NCBI GenBank assembly: GCA_030456405.1
Contig: JAKDNQ010000002.1
Span: 1-36,362 of the forward strand
Source: Nitrospira sp.
Lineage (GTDB): Bacteria > Nitrospirota > Nitrospiria > Nitrospirales > Nitrospiraceae
Length of the DNA: 36,362 nt
Direction: 5' to 3'
Shown here: piece after piece, positions 16,769 through 24,243 of the stretch
How the letters are laid out: every line of letters starts with the position of its first letter
How positions within the stretch are numbered: the stretch's first letter is position 1
The notes under the pieces: model-generated
The model's input: only the letters and a program-made list of their open reading frames with translations
Database searches by the model: none
What the model was told of the DNA's origin: nothing
Position numbers and translations under genes: made by a program

Positions 16769-17904
16769 GGCATCACCTTGGGAACCGTGGAAAGGAGACC
16801 GTTGCGGCTTAGGTTGAAGCTCTGTTTATATTCCCCCCGCTTGATCTTGTGTGTCACGCTCGTGACGTAGTGGACCCCTTCGAACGCCGGCCCCACGCCA
16901 CGTACGCCCACCAATTGCCGGGCCTTGAGGATGCGGCCGTAACGCAGCACGTCCAGGTTGCCTTCCCCGGTCACGGCGTCCGCCCACTGGGCCGCCTTGG
17001 CCACGCCGATCATGATGGCCTGTGGGATAGAGCGTTTGGACAAGCTCGAGTCCACGGGCTTTAAATCGAACAGGCTGGTGGGCAGTGGCGGGATGAGTCC
17101 GAGGGGCGGATTAAGCGGCGTGATCGGCGGGATGGGAATGGGGATGATGGCCTTAGTCAGCTCGTTATAGATGAACACCGTCGGGATCTTGTTCTTCTGA
17201 TTGTCAAAGCTGAAACTCAGGCTCTCCACGTTGGTGTGGGCGTCCATGTCAATGTTTAGAGCAGGCTGCGGCACACCCAGTTTGATCTGTGGTCCCCAGT
17301 AGGCTTTGTTGACGCCCGGCACTGGGCCTGGGTCGAGATAGAACACGTAGCCCACCCGATCGGCCAATGCCTTGATATAGGCCAGATCGGTCCCTTGTTG
17401 GCTCGGAATGTTGCCAGTCGGGATCGGAATGTCGATGAGGATGCTGGGCACGATGAGCGGGATGATGCCGAACATCGCGTATTTCAACAGAAGCAGCGCC
17501 ACCCGGCCCTCGGCCGGCATGGCCGGGAAGGGAAACCCGCTGAAATCCTGCTGGTTCATCAACGCGGTCAGATCCTCGCCGGTGATGACCAGCGTCGGGT
17601 GGGACGTGTCGCCGCCCGGCGAGATCTGATGATTGGTGATCACCCCGTCCATGATGACGTCGGGCGTCCCTCTCATCGTCACCACGATCACCACCCGCAT
17701 GAATAGGAGCGGTGCGCCTCCGCTCAACAGAAACAGGGTGTGCAGCGGCGACCTCTTGCTGAGACTGAAGGACAACTGGAAACCGCTGGAGCCCTTGTCC
17801 TTGGTCGTGACCTCCACGCTGGTCAAAGCATCGAGCACCGACTGCGGTACCGGGATGGGCACCAGCGGGCCGATCATCAAAGTGAGATTGATGCCGTTAA
17901 CCAT
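16765..17904 (-). CDS. gpD-like baseplate hub protein
   Basis: I place the start at the ATG at 17904 (MVNGINLTLMIGPLVPIPVP), overlapping the LysM gene by 8 bp. The longer frame to 18024 begins with a basic, Cys-containing stretch unlike hub proteins. The resulting 379-residue protein is the phage late control D/gp27-like hub: GVITNHQISPGG, LVITGEDLTALMNQ, then DLAYIKALADRVGYVFYLDPG. A Pro-rich loop lies at about 253-276 (IIPIPIPPITPLNPPLGL). It forms the trimeric hub between tube and spike. It is co-translated with the spike gene that follows. Confidence 0.86.
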   Translation of the reverse strand: MVNGINLTLMIGPLVPIPVPQSVLDALTSVEVTTKDKGSSGFQLSFSLSKRSPLHTLFLLSGGAPLLFMRVVIVVTMRGTPDVIMDGVITNHQISPGGDTSHPTLVITGEDLTALMNQQDFSGFPFPAMPAEGRVALLLLKYAMFGIIPLIVPSILIDIPIPTGNIPSQQGTDLAYIKALADRVGYVFYLDPGPVPGVNKAYWGPQIKLGVPQPALNIDMDAHTNVESLSFSFDNQKNKIPTVFIYNELTKAIIPIPIPPITPLNPPLGLIPPLPTSLFDLKPVDSSLSKRSIPQAIMIGVAKAAQWADAVTGEGNLDVLRYGRILKARQLVGVRGVGPAFEGVHYVTSVTHKIKRGEYKQSFNLSRNGLLSTVPKVMP

Positions 17905-18256
17905 TGCGCAACCCCGGTATGCCCTCTGGCAAAGTAATGCGCAACCGGCGACCGATTTCCTCCAGCGCCTCTGGATGCATTGCCCCATTAGCATCGCAGA
18001 TGCGCCAGAACTGTTCCGGATCACCGAGATAAAGGGCCGTCATGTTGTCTAGCCGTTCGCCTTGAGTGACCACATGCTCTTGCAGCAACTCGAAGCGCTC
18101 GGGTGCCGGCACGAAGCGTCTGCGCAGATAAATGACCGTCTTGCCTTCGGAGGTTTCGAGGGTGGTCGTATCGATGCCGTGGTAACGACTGGTAGGCGGG
18201 AAGAGCATGGTCTTCAGAGCGCTGGCCTGAAAAAGTGATTGCAAAGGATTGGTCAT
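17897..18256 (-). CDS. LysM-containing tail/hub adaptor protein
   Basis: The 119-residue product has a LysM-like second half (VTQGERLDNMTALYLGD, then FWRICDANGA), as in the P2 gpX/T4 gp53 type and Afp7-related proteins that sit between the tube start and the baseplate. The first half (FPPTSRYHGIDTTTLET, VIYLRRRFVP) is typical of this CIS subfamily. It lies 12 bp after the CIS tube gene and overlaps the hub gene by 8 bp. In tailed-phage baseplates the LysM fold clamps gp25-type proteins rather than binding peptidoglycan, so wall binding should not be assumed. Confidence 0.82.
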   Translation of the reverse strand: MTNPLQSLFQASALKTMLFPPTSRYHGIDTTTLETSEGKTVIYLRRRFVPAPERFELLQEHVVTQGERLDNMTALYLGDPEQFWRICDANGAMHPEALEEIGRRLRITLPEGIPGLRNG

Positions 18257-18268
18257 GCACGCTCTCCT

Positions 18269-18925
18269 TTATGGAATCCCACCGATACCAAGTGTGCTGA
18301 AGGCACCGCCCTGGCTCCTGGCGGCCAGTTGCTCTTTGGATTGCAAATAGCTCATGAACAAGCTGCCGCCCTTATGCGCAAAGCCCAGGTCGTCCACGCT
18401 CAACACCCGCATGCCGAGACTTACCTTGGCGCGGATGGGATTCAGCGCGGCGTCAAACGCCTCCTCGGTGACGCTGAAATCCGTGATCCGCACCGGCAGG
18501 ATGCGGTTCTTGCTCCAGATAAAGAGCGTCAGCGGCGTTTCCATCGGCGCGATCTCCAACGTGCCGGCCTGGGCCAGGCTGTTGTTGGACTGTAGCTGGC
18601 CGCTTGTCGGGTAGACAATCGTTTCCAACGCCGCAAGCTGCGGATGAATGCCAAGTTGAGCCGCGTTGGGGTTTTGATCGGGAAACTCCAGGTGATCCGT
18701 GGCGTCGATCTCCGCATCGAGTTTAATGGTCTCTACCGGCGGCCCCTTCAGGCGCAACGCTTCCGAGCGATCACCGCCCTCACTCATGCCTTTCACCTGT
18801 AAGGTGCGGCTCAATGTATCCGGGTTGTATTGCAATGCGATGATGCGCAACACCGCACCGGACTCCGGGTCTATCAGCACGACGCCGCCTTTGAGGAGTT
18901 TGGGGGAGTTGGGGAAGGTGGTCAT
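18269..18925 (-). CDS. CIS tube-initiator protein (Afp7-like N-terminal domain)
   Basis: The 218-residue protein has the features of the contractile-injection-system tube N-terminal domain: ALQYNPDTLSRTLQVKG, then LKGPPVETIKLDAEIDATD and a C-terminal MSYLQSKEQLAAR. The module primes tube assembly on the hub. In Afp/PVC it is part of Afp7; here the LysM part is a separate gene immediately downstream. Its ATG overlaps the stop of the OmpA-like DUF4157 gene as ATGA, which ties that accessory gene to the structural operon. Confidence 0.85.
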   Translation of the reverse strand: MTTFPNSPKLLKGGVVLIDPESGAVLRIIALQYNPDTLSRTLQVKGMSEGGDRSEALRLKGPPVETIKLDAEIDATDHLEFPDQNPNAAQLGIHPQLAALETIVYPTSGQLQSNNSLAQAGTLEIAPMETPLTLFIWSKNRILPVRITDFSVTEEAFDAALNPIRAKVSLGMRVLSVDDLGFAHKGGSLFMSYLQSKEQLAARSQGGAFSTLGIGGIP

Positions 18926-20577
18926 CTAAAATCTCCTGCTATTGATCGCCTCAGAAATGTTGGGCGGAAAGGCATTTCAGGGGCAGGCTTCGATAAAGAA
19001 AGACTGCCGAGCGGCGGGCATTGAGAATTGATTTCGACCTCTACCCTTCTATTCCGTGCCGAGAACTCCTCTCCAGCTGCGACATCGGCCGGCTTGTTCT
19101 CACCTTCCGAACGAGCGATTATCAAAGGGCCTATGGCGAGTTTTATCAAGTCGAGGTTCAGCAGGAACTTGACATGATCGGCACGCCGCTGCCCCAAATC
19201 CTGGTTGTGTGCCTCGGTACCGGGTTTATCGGCAAAACCGGTCACGGTGACCACAGTCGCAGGGCACGTTTCAAGAATCCTGAGAATTTCACTTTTTACC
19301 TTATCGTACTGGGGTTGTTGCCGACTGTTGAGGACAGACTTGTCTATGTCAAAATCGTCGATCACGCCGAGCGTGAAATTCAAACTGAGCGGCTGCGCTG
19401 GCGACGAAGGTTTCGGAAGCGGACTGGTACAGATGCCCTGAATAACCTGGAACGGCGGCATGCAGCATTTCCCTAGCGCATCTTTTTTGCCCGGCGGCAG
19501 GCAGGGTGTAATGGGTGTGGTGCCCGAGAATTTCTCGCATTTGTTATCGGCATTGACAAACTCGTCCGCCTTGCAGCAGAAAAGAGGATCATTGTATGCA
19601 AACTTATCTTTTGGGCAGCAACCCATTGCGCTTTCGATCGACCCTCTGCAGCACATGCCTTTGTACGCAGAAGATTTGCCTTCATGATAGCCCGGCACAT
19701 CGCAAATGCTGGTGGACGGCGGTTTTCCTCCTGTAATCGATTTGATGATCGCTTCGCCGACTTTTTTCAGACCTTCTTTGTACTGCTCGTCGATCGGGGA
19801 GAGATCAATGATTTTATCGAAGATCGCTTTGGTGACCGTTTCCGGGGCCTTATCGATTTCATCCAGGATTTTCTCCTGGGCAATATCAGGCAACTTCTGG
19901 AACAATTCGTTCTTTTTTAGCTCTTTCCCTAGATCGCTTTTAGGCTGTTTTTTCTCCACTTCCGGCTGACGCTGAACCTGGCCGGAGCCGTTGCCCGCTT
20001 GTTGCACCACATGCATCAATTCATGGGCAATTAACCGCTGTCCGGTATTCGTCCCCGGTGCAAACTGACCTGCACCAAACACAATGTCGTGTCCCACCGT
20101 GTAGGCATGAGCATTCACCTCACGAGCAGATTGCTCGGCATCTTTACCGGTGTGCACCTGCACTTGCGAAAAGTCGCATCCAAAGCGTTGCCCCATCTCA
20201 TGTTGCACCGAAGGTTCCAGTGGCCTGCCCGAGCTGGCAAGCACACGGTCGACGCTGGCGGGGGCCTGGCCTGCCTGCTCGGTTGCATGTCCCAAGAATC
20301 GCTGAATGTGTGGCGAGACAGAATTGACGTAGGATCGTGCTGGCCTCGCCATTACCTGATTAGCAACCCGGTCCGCCTCCTGTTCCAGCGGGTCGTTACT
20401 CGCGCCAATCGCAAGCTTCCGTTGTAGACTGCTTTTTTTCTTCGCACAGTCCGTACACTGCCCTCCGCCCATCATGTGAGTCCCGCAGGCACACTTGCGT
20501 TGGAGAATTCCTCTTGGCACAGGCATGAAGAAAGGTGTTGGCGCAACCTGTGTTAGGGCTTGCATTCGTGGATTCAT
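18922..20577 (-). CDS. DUF4157 (eCIS core) protein with Cys-rich middle and OmpA-like C-terminus
   Basis: I use the ATG at 20577 (AAGGA 8 bases upstream); a TTG directly before it is also possible. The 551-residue protein has a CxC...CxxC motif (C29, C31, C41, C44) and a DUF4157 domain at about 112-195 with HELMH at 185-189, a zinc-peptidase-like HExxH. A lysine-rich region follows, then a Cys-rich region at about 291-383 with paired cysteines (CC at 309, 320, 334, 371). Residues 404-516 form an OmpA-like domain (VTVTGFADKPGTEAHNQDL, LGQRRADHVKFLL, ARNRRVEVEI), usually a peptidoglycan-binding fold. DUF4157 is known to be enriched in eCIS loci. No signal peptide is seen. It could be cargo that acts on the cell wall, or an adaptor linking the particle to peptidoglycan. 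It overlaps the next gene by ATGA. Confidence 0.8.
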   Translation of the reverse strand: MNPRMQALTQVAPTPFFMPVPRGILQRKCACGTHMMGGGQCTDCAKKKSSLQRKLAIGASNDPLEQEADRVANQVMARPARSYVNSVSPHIQRFLGHATEQAGQAPASVDRVLASSGRPLEPSVQHEMGQRFGCDFSQVQVHTGKDAEQSAREVNAHAYTVGHDIVFGAGQFAPGTNTGQRLIAHELMHVVQQAGNGSGQVQRQPEVEKKQPKSDLGKELKKNELFQKLPDIAQEKILDEIDKAPETVTKAIFDKIIDLSPIDEQYKEGLKKVGEAIIKSITGGKPPSTSICDVPGYHEGKSSAYKGMCCRGSIESAMGCCPKDKFAYNDPLFCCKADEFVNADNKCEKFSGTTPITPCLPPGKKDALGKCCMPPFQVIQGICTSPLPKPSSPAQPLSLNFTLGVIDDFDIDKSVLNSRQQPQYDKVKSEILRILETCPATVVTVTGFADKPGTEAHNQDLGQRRADHVKFLLNLDLIKLAIGPLIIARSEGENKPADVAAGEEFSARNRRVEVEINSQCPPLGSLSLSKPAPEMPFRPTFLRRSIAGDFR

Positions 20578-20890
20578 CAACTCAATCCTTCATTCACGGC
20601 ATGCGCTCAGAGAGTTTTCTCTGACCTTATCCGTTTGGTGTGGCTACGCAGTTATCCGCAAGGAACACAATGGGGACATTCACTACCAAGATAAAATTCC
20701 TCTCCTTTGAATTCTCTGCTTTTCTTACCAATCAATTCACTCCAATCCCTTCGCTCCCCATCCAAAGGGACTCTCGCTCTTCCGGTCGCTGGCATACCTC
20801 TTGAGTCTAAAAAGAAGCCTGTCCCCTTTTCTACGTCAAATCTCGGAAACGGCCTGACGCCCTTTTCTTCCCCCCTACCCGGTTGAGCCT
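20578..20890. other. Non-coding gap upstream of the OmpA-like DUF4157 gene
   Basis: About 310 bp without a credible gene, the largest gap inside the eCIS run. A 7-bp perfect inverted repeat, TCAGAGA (607-613 of the 20,000s, i.e. 20607-20613), GTTT, TCTCTGA (20618-20624), lies about 30 bases upstream of the ATG at 20577. The composition is AT-richer than the genes on either side. An internal promoter for the downstream half of the operon would fit here, but I cannot identify its boxes with confidence. Confidence 0.4.
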
Positions 20891-21937
20891 TCAGTTAAGC
20901 CAGGCCACGGCCTGAAACTCTCCGCCGATTTTGAAAGCGAGACGATGTGTTACTTGGAAAGACATCCCTCCGTCTACTGATATGCAAACAGCGGTGAACT
21001 CCGGCTCCTGAGCGATATCGCCGACTCCCGGCGGGCTGACTTCCACAGCGGCTGCAATCTTATCCCTGCGAACGTCCAACCCGCGAATAAGAATCTGACG
21101 CCTCGAGATCGTAAGTGCCTTTACGATTGGCGCAACGATAGAGTATTGCTTCCAAACATTCCCACTGCCCTGCCATACACTGCCTTGATGAGTGAACACA
21201 CGCAACATGCTTAGTTGTGAACGATCAATATTGCAAATCATCTCTCCCTTCAACCTTCTGACATCCGTGCGTTTCTGAACCAAGGTAAAGATGAAGGAGG
21301 AACTGTCATCCAAAAGCCAGGAGCAAATGGAGGTGGCAACGACAGGCTCAGACTCGGCATCAACGGTGCGAAGTTCAGCCAGGCCTCCTTCCTTTATTAC
21401 CCCGACTGCGTCGAGAGGTGACAGACTCAGTGAACGAGGCTGGAAAGATGCGCCAGGCGCAGGTTGATAACGCATCGCCGCTTCGGTTTCCTCACCTGGG
21501 ATGCGCCGCGAGTCAATTGAACCTGCACACCAGAGTCCCTGCTGCCGATCGAGACTTACATCACGAACGTGTACATCTGACGGTAGTTCTCGTGGCTGCC
21601 ACTGGCTGGTTGTCACAGTGTAGATCCAGAGCACGTCGCGACCTAGAGCGCTAATGACTCCCGAGGCAGGATGGACTTTATAATTGTAAGCTGAAATCGG
21701 GAAATGCTCAGCCGGAATCACCGGAACTGGCTCAAAATTACTTCCCCTATCAAAACTCACCCAAAACGGTTGCCGGTCGTTAATAGTGCGGAGGTAAAGA
21801 AGTCCCGCATCGTCTGACGATAGCCGAAGGCCATAGCGTTCGCCAGGAGCAATGGCAAACCTGTGCCTGAATTCGCTGCTACTTGTCATAACGCGAAGTT
21901 CATCCGCCGTCCATACCAATGCTGCACATCCCATCAT
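20891..21937 (-). CDS. Beta-propeller-like protein with Asp-box (BNR) motifs
   Basis: The start is taken at 21937, where TAATG overlaps the upstream stop and GAGGAGG lies 7 bases before it, rather than at 21976. The 348-residue product has two Asp-box motifs, SFDRGSNF at 61-68 and SVDGGMSF near 320-327, and regular beta-rich repeats between them. This suggests a sialidase/photosystem-assembly-like propeller. The protein lacks a signal peptide and membrane segments, and I see no catalytic residues of a sialidase. Its tight coupling to the preceding glycine-zipper DUF4157 gene suggests a dedicated partner: immunity protein, loading chaperone or co-cargo. I cannot choose between these from sequence. 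Confidence 0.65.
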   Translation of the reverse strand: MMGCAALVWTADELRVMTSSSEFRHRFAIAPGERYGLRLSSDDAGLLYLRTINDRQPFWVSFDRGSNFEPVPVIPAEHFPISAYNYKVHPASGVISALGRDVLWIYTVTTSQWQPRELPSDVHVRDVSLDRQQGLWCAGSIDSRRIPGEETEAAMRYQPAPGASFQPRSLSLSPLDAVGVIKEGGLAELRTVDAESEPVVATSICSWLLDDSSSFIFTLVQKRTDVRRLKGEMICNIDRSQLSMLRVFTHQGSVWQGSGNVWKQYSIVAPIVKALTISRRQILIRGLDVRRDKIAAAVEVSPPGVGDIAQEPEFTAVCISVDGGMSFQVTHRLAFKIGGEFQAVAWLN

Positions 21938-23886
21938 TACTGGTCCTCCTCTTTGAAGTCGCCCTCGAAGACACAATCTGACGGCGGCAACATTTCATAG
22001 AGTTTCTCGACCGCAGTTTGGCCTAGCCAGCCCCCGAAAATAGCGCCTCCAATACCGCCTAAGATGCCGCCGATGATTGCACCCGGAACCGCACCTGCGC
22101 CACCAAAAAGAGCGCCAATCGCCGCACCAGCCGCAGCACCGCCTTTAAGGCCCAAAGCGCCAAAAGCGAGCGCACCGCCAATGCGAGCCACCTCTTCAAG
22201 AGCTACTTTAGTTTTCTCACCCTCTGGGGCCAGATATACCCGTACTCCGGCTAAAGCAATGTCAATGGCGATCATGATTCTACCTGCAACCTTGAGCCGC
22301 CCGCTCCAACGATTTACCTTTATATTCGCTTTGCCTGAACTACCGATGATCTTTTTGTTGATTTCTTCCGGCGAAAGCCCTTGCTTGGCATACTTCTGAA
22401 AAAGCTGTTCATAACTGGGGCCGAGCTTGTTAAGGTATGTGTTGAGATTGCGTGATTCGAAGACCTTTTTGAGAATGGGGTTGCCGTCTGTCCTGATCTT
22501 GTCCTTGAGCACATTGCGGGCTTCGTTGGCCCACTTGGCCGCGTCGCCCTGCGGCAGGCCTTTGCTGACCAACTCTTTTGCCGACTCCGTGATACCCTTG
22601 GCAGACTTGTCGTAAATCTCGCGGAGGTAGGCTTCATGCATCGCCACAACACTGCCGTAGTCAACCACCGAGCCCGCACCCTTAGCTATCGAAGATTCGA
22701 GGGGCGTTAGCATGCTCGGTTCCGCGCCGAGCTCCCCATCTTGCTTGATATCGGATAGCTTGGCATTTGGGTCCGCCATGAAATCTTTCCACGTCTCATA
22801 GACGTAAAACTTCATATGCGTGTATGGAAAATTATCCTCGTCTGATCCACCGAAAGGAACTCCGGTTTCGGTGACTTCGTGCCAGACAGACCAGGGGGTG
22901 GCTCCTCCACCAGCCACGCCCTTGGCGACCACGTCTTTCGGGATGTACAGCGTCGGCTCCGGCAGGGTGTAATACATTTCGTAGAGGAGTTTGTCTGCCG
23001 CATCATAAATCTGCCAGCGTCGCTCCCATGAACTCAGGTCCCACCCAGTTTTGATTGCTGTGTAAGCTTTTCCGTCATATCCCTCCTTAATCACAGGGGG
23101 CATGATGGACAAACCAGGCTTGTAAACGCCAAAACTAACGGGCGACGGGAAGCGCGAGAGAATAGAGCCGTTACTTGGGCTGACGTTTATGTGGCCGTTG
23201 TTATGAATGACATCTGCACCTGTGGCGGTATGGCTCGCGGAATTCTCCGCCAGCACAATAGGGGGCGGCTCACGTTTTTCTTCGGTTTGACCAACAATCC
23301 CCCCTGCAGCCGACTGCTGCACCACATGCGTCAGCTCATGAGCGATCAGCCGCCGTCCTTCGTTTGTCCCAGTTGCGAACTTACCCGCACCAAACACAAT
23401 GTTGTGTCCCACCGTGTAGGCATGAGCGTTCACCTCGTGCGCCGACTGCTCGGCAGCCGCGTCGGAATGCACCCGCACTCGAGAAAAGTCATGGCCAAAC
23501 CGCTGTTCCATATCCTGCCGAAACGCTGGCTCCAGTGGCCTGCCGGAACTGGCCAGAACCCGGTCTACGCTAGCGGGAGCTGTACCATTTTCTCCTGTCG
23601 AATGTCCGGTGAATCGCTGGATGTGTGGTGGTGTTCCACTCACGGCGCAATGTGCCGGTGCTGCCATCACCTGATCGGCAACCCGATCGGCTTCTTGTTC
23701 CAACGGATCATGGCTTGCGCCAATGGCAAGCTTCCGCTGTAGAGGGCTGGTTTTCTTCGCGCAGTCCGCACACTGCCCGCCGCCCATCGTGTGCGTTCCG
23801 CAGGCACATTGGCGCTGAAGGATGCCTAGCGTGAGTGGCAACGAACTTGCCGTCTTGGATTGCTGAGCCACGGGTGTCTTATTCAT
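21937..23886 (-). CDS. DUF4157 (eCIS core) protein with glycine-zipper C-terminus, probable cargo toxin
   Basis: The 649-residue protein starts with the same cassette as the gene at 18922: CACGTHTMGGGQCADC (residues 28-42), then DUF4157 with HELTH at 183-187. A central region (about 245-400) resembles nothing I know. Residues 411-535 are helix-rich. The last hundred residues contain a hydrophobic helix (AGRIMIAIDIALAGVRVYL) and a long Gly/Ala zipper at about 570-622 (GGAAAGAAIGALFGGAGAV, then GGILGGIGGAIFGGWLG). Glycine zippers of this kind insert into membranes in several toxins. The domain order fits an eCIS effector: conserved loading part in front, variable toxic part behind. It overlaps the 85-residue gene by 8 bp and the propeller gene by TAATG. 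Toxicity is inference. Confidence 0.75.
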   Translation of the reverse strand: MNKTPVAQQSKTASSLPLTLGILQRQCACGTHTMGGGQCADCAKKTSPLQRKLAIGASHDPLEQEADRVADQVMAAPAHCAVSGTPPHIQRFTGHSTGENGTAPASVDRVLASSGRPLEPAFRQDMEQRFGHDFSRVRVHSDAAAEQSAHEVNAHAYTVGHNIVFGAGKFATGTNEGRRLIAHELTHVVQQSAAGGIVGQTEEKREPPPIVLAENSASHTATGADVIHNNGHINVSPSNGSILSRFPSPVSFGVYKPGLSIMPPVIKEGYDGKAYTAIKTGWDLSSWERRWQIYDAADKLLYEMYYTLPEPTLYIPKDVVAKGVAGGGATPWSVWHEVTETGVPFGGSDEDNFPYTHMKFYVYETWKDFMADPNAKLSDIKQDGELGAEPSMLTPLESSIAKGAGSVVDYGSVVAMHEAYLREIYDKSAKGITESAKELVSKGLPQGDAAKWANEARNVLKDKIRTDGNPILKKVFESRNLNTYLNKLGPSYEQLFQKYAKQGLSPEEINKKIIGSSGKANIKVNRWSGRLKVAGRIMIAIDIALAGVRVYLAPEGEKTKVALEEVARIGGALAFGALGLKGGAAAGAAIGALFGGAGAVPGAIIGGILGGIGGAIFGGWLGQTAVEKLYEMLPPSDCVFEGDFKEEDQ

Positions 23887-24136
23887 GACCGATTCCCCGA
23901 TACACCGATTGTGCGATTTGCTGACCCATTTGCGTCGGGTTGTCGTTGGTCAATTGGATGCCACCTGTGGATATACGTGGCACGGCAATTCCTTGAGCAA
24001 GATCGGGCGACAGCCCTCTCTCAGTAAGCAACCGACCTAGTTCGCTCTCCACGCCGGCTTGCAATACATGATGCTGACCAGGTGCAATGTTGACCCCGTC
24101 CAACACCAGCCGTTCGATATGAAGCTTGATGTTCAT
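23879..24136 (-). CDS. Small conserved eCIS-associated protein
   Basis: This 85-residue protein begins MNIKLHIERLVLDG and ends MGQQIAQSVYRGIG. Similar small proteins with an IERLVLDG opening are, to my recollection, common next to DUF4157 and AAA+ genes in eCIS loci; no function is established that I can name. It has no Cys, signal peptide or membrane segment. Its ATG overlaps the stop of the ATPase-tail remnant by ATGA, and its own stop overlaps the glycine-zipper gene. It may be a loading factor for the cargo encoded after it (inference from position). Confidence 0.7.
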   Translation of the reverse strand: MNIKLHIERLVLDGVNIAPGQHHVLQAGVESELGRLLTERGLSPDLAQGIAVPRISTGGIQLTNDNPTQMGQQIAQSVYRGIGHE

Positions 24137-24243
24137 GCCTTCGCCTCCACCGCCTGCATCGGGCGGAACTCCGCTTCATTGACCGTCCAATGGGGTCTAC
24201 GCAATGTTCTGCTCCTCTCGTGCTGAACCTCTCGTTTCGTCAT
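24133..24243 (-). pseudogene. 36-codon remnant carrying a duplicated AAA+ ATPase C-terminal tail
   Basis: An ATG at 24243 overlaps the subtilase stop by ATGA and opens 36 codons ending at 24133, in turn overlapping the 85-residue gene by ATGA. Residues 21-32 (VNEAEFRPMQAV) match the ATPase C-terminus at residues 676-687 (VNEAEFRLMQSV) at 10 of 12 positions. The underlying DNA, 24150-24185, agrees with 26835-26870 at 30 of 36 bases by hand alignment. It seems to be the last codons of an ATPase gene whose body has been lost or replaced. The first 18 residues (TKREVQHERSRTLRR) do not match. Whether it is still translated is unknown; the ATGA overlaps at both ends would permit it. Confidence 0.65.

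Noticed and set aside
16765..18024. Longer hub protein starting at 18024
   Set aside because: The extra 40 residues overlap most of the LysM gene's end in another frame and do not resemble a hub. The ATG at 17904 gives the normal 8-bp overlap.
20672..20826. GGGGACA (20672-20678) and TGTCCCC (20820-20826) as ends of a small mobile element
   Set aside because: Only 7 bp each, no coding content between them and no target duplication seen. GTCCCC motifs are common enough for chance.
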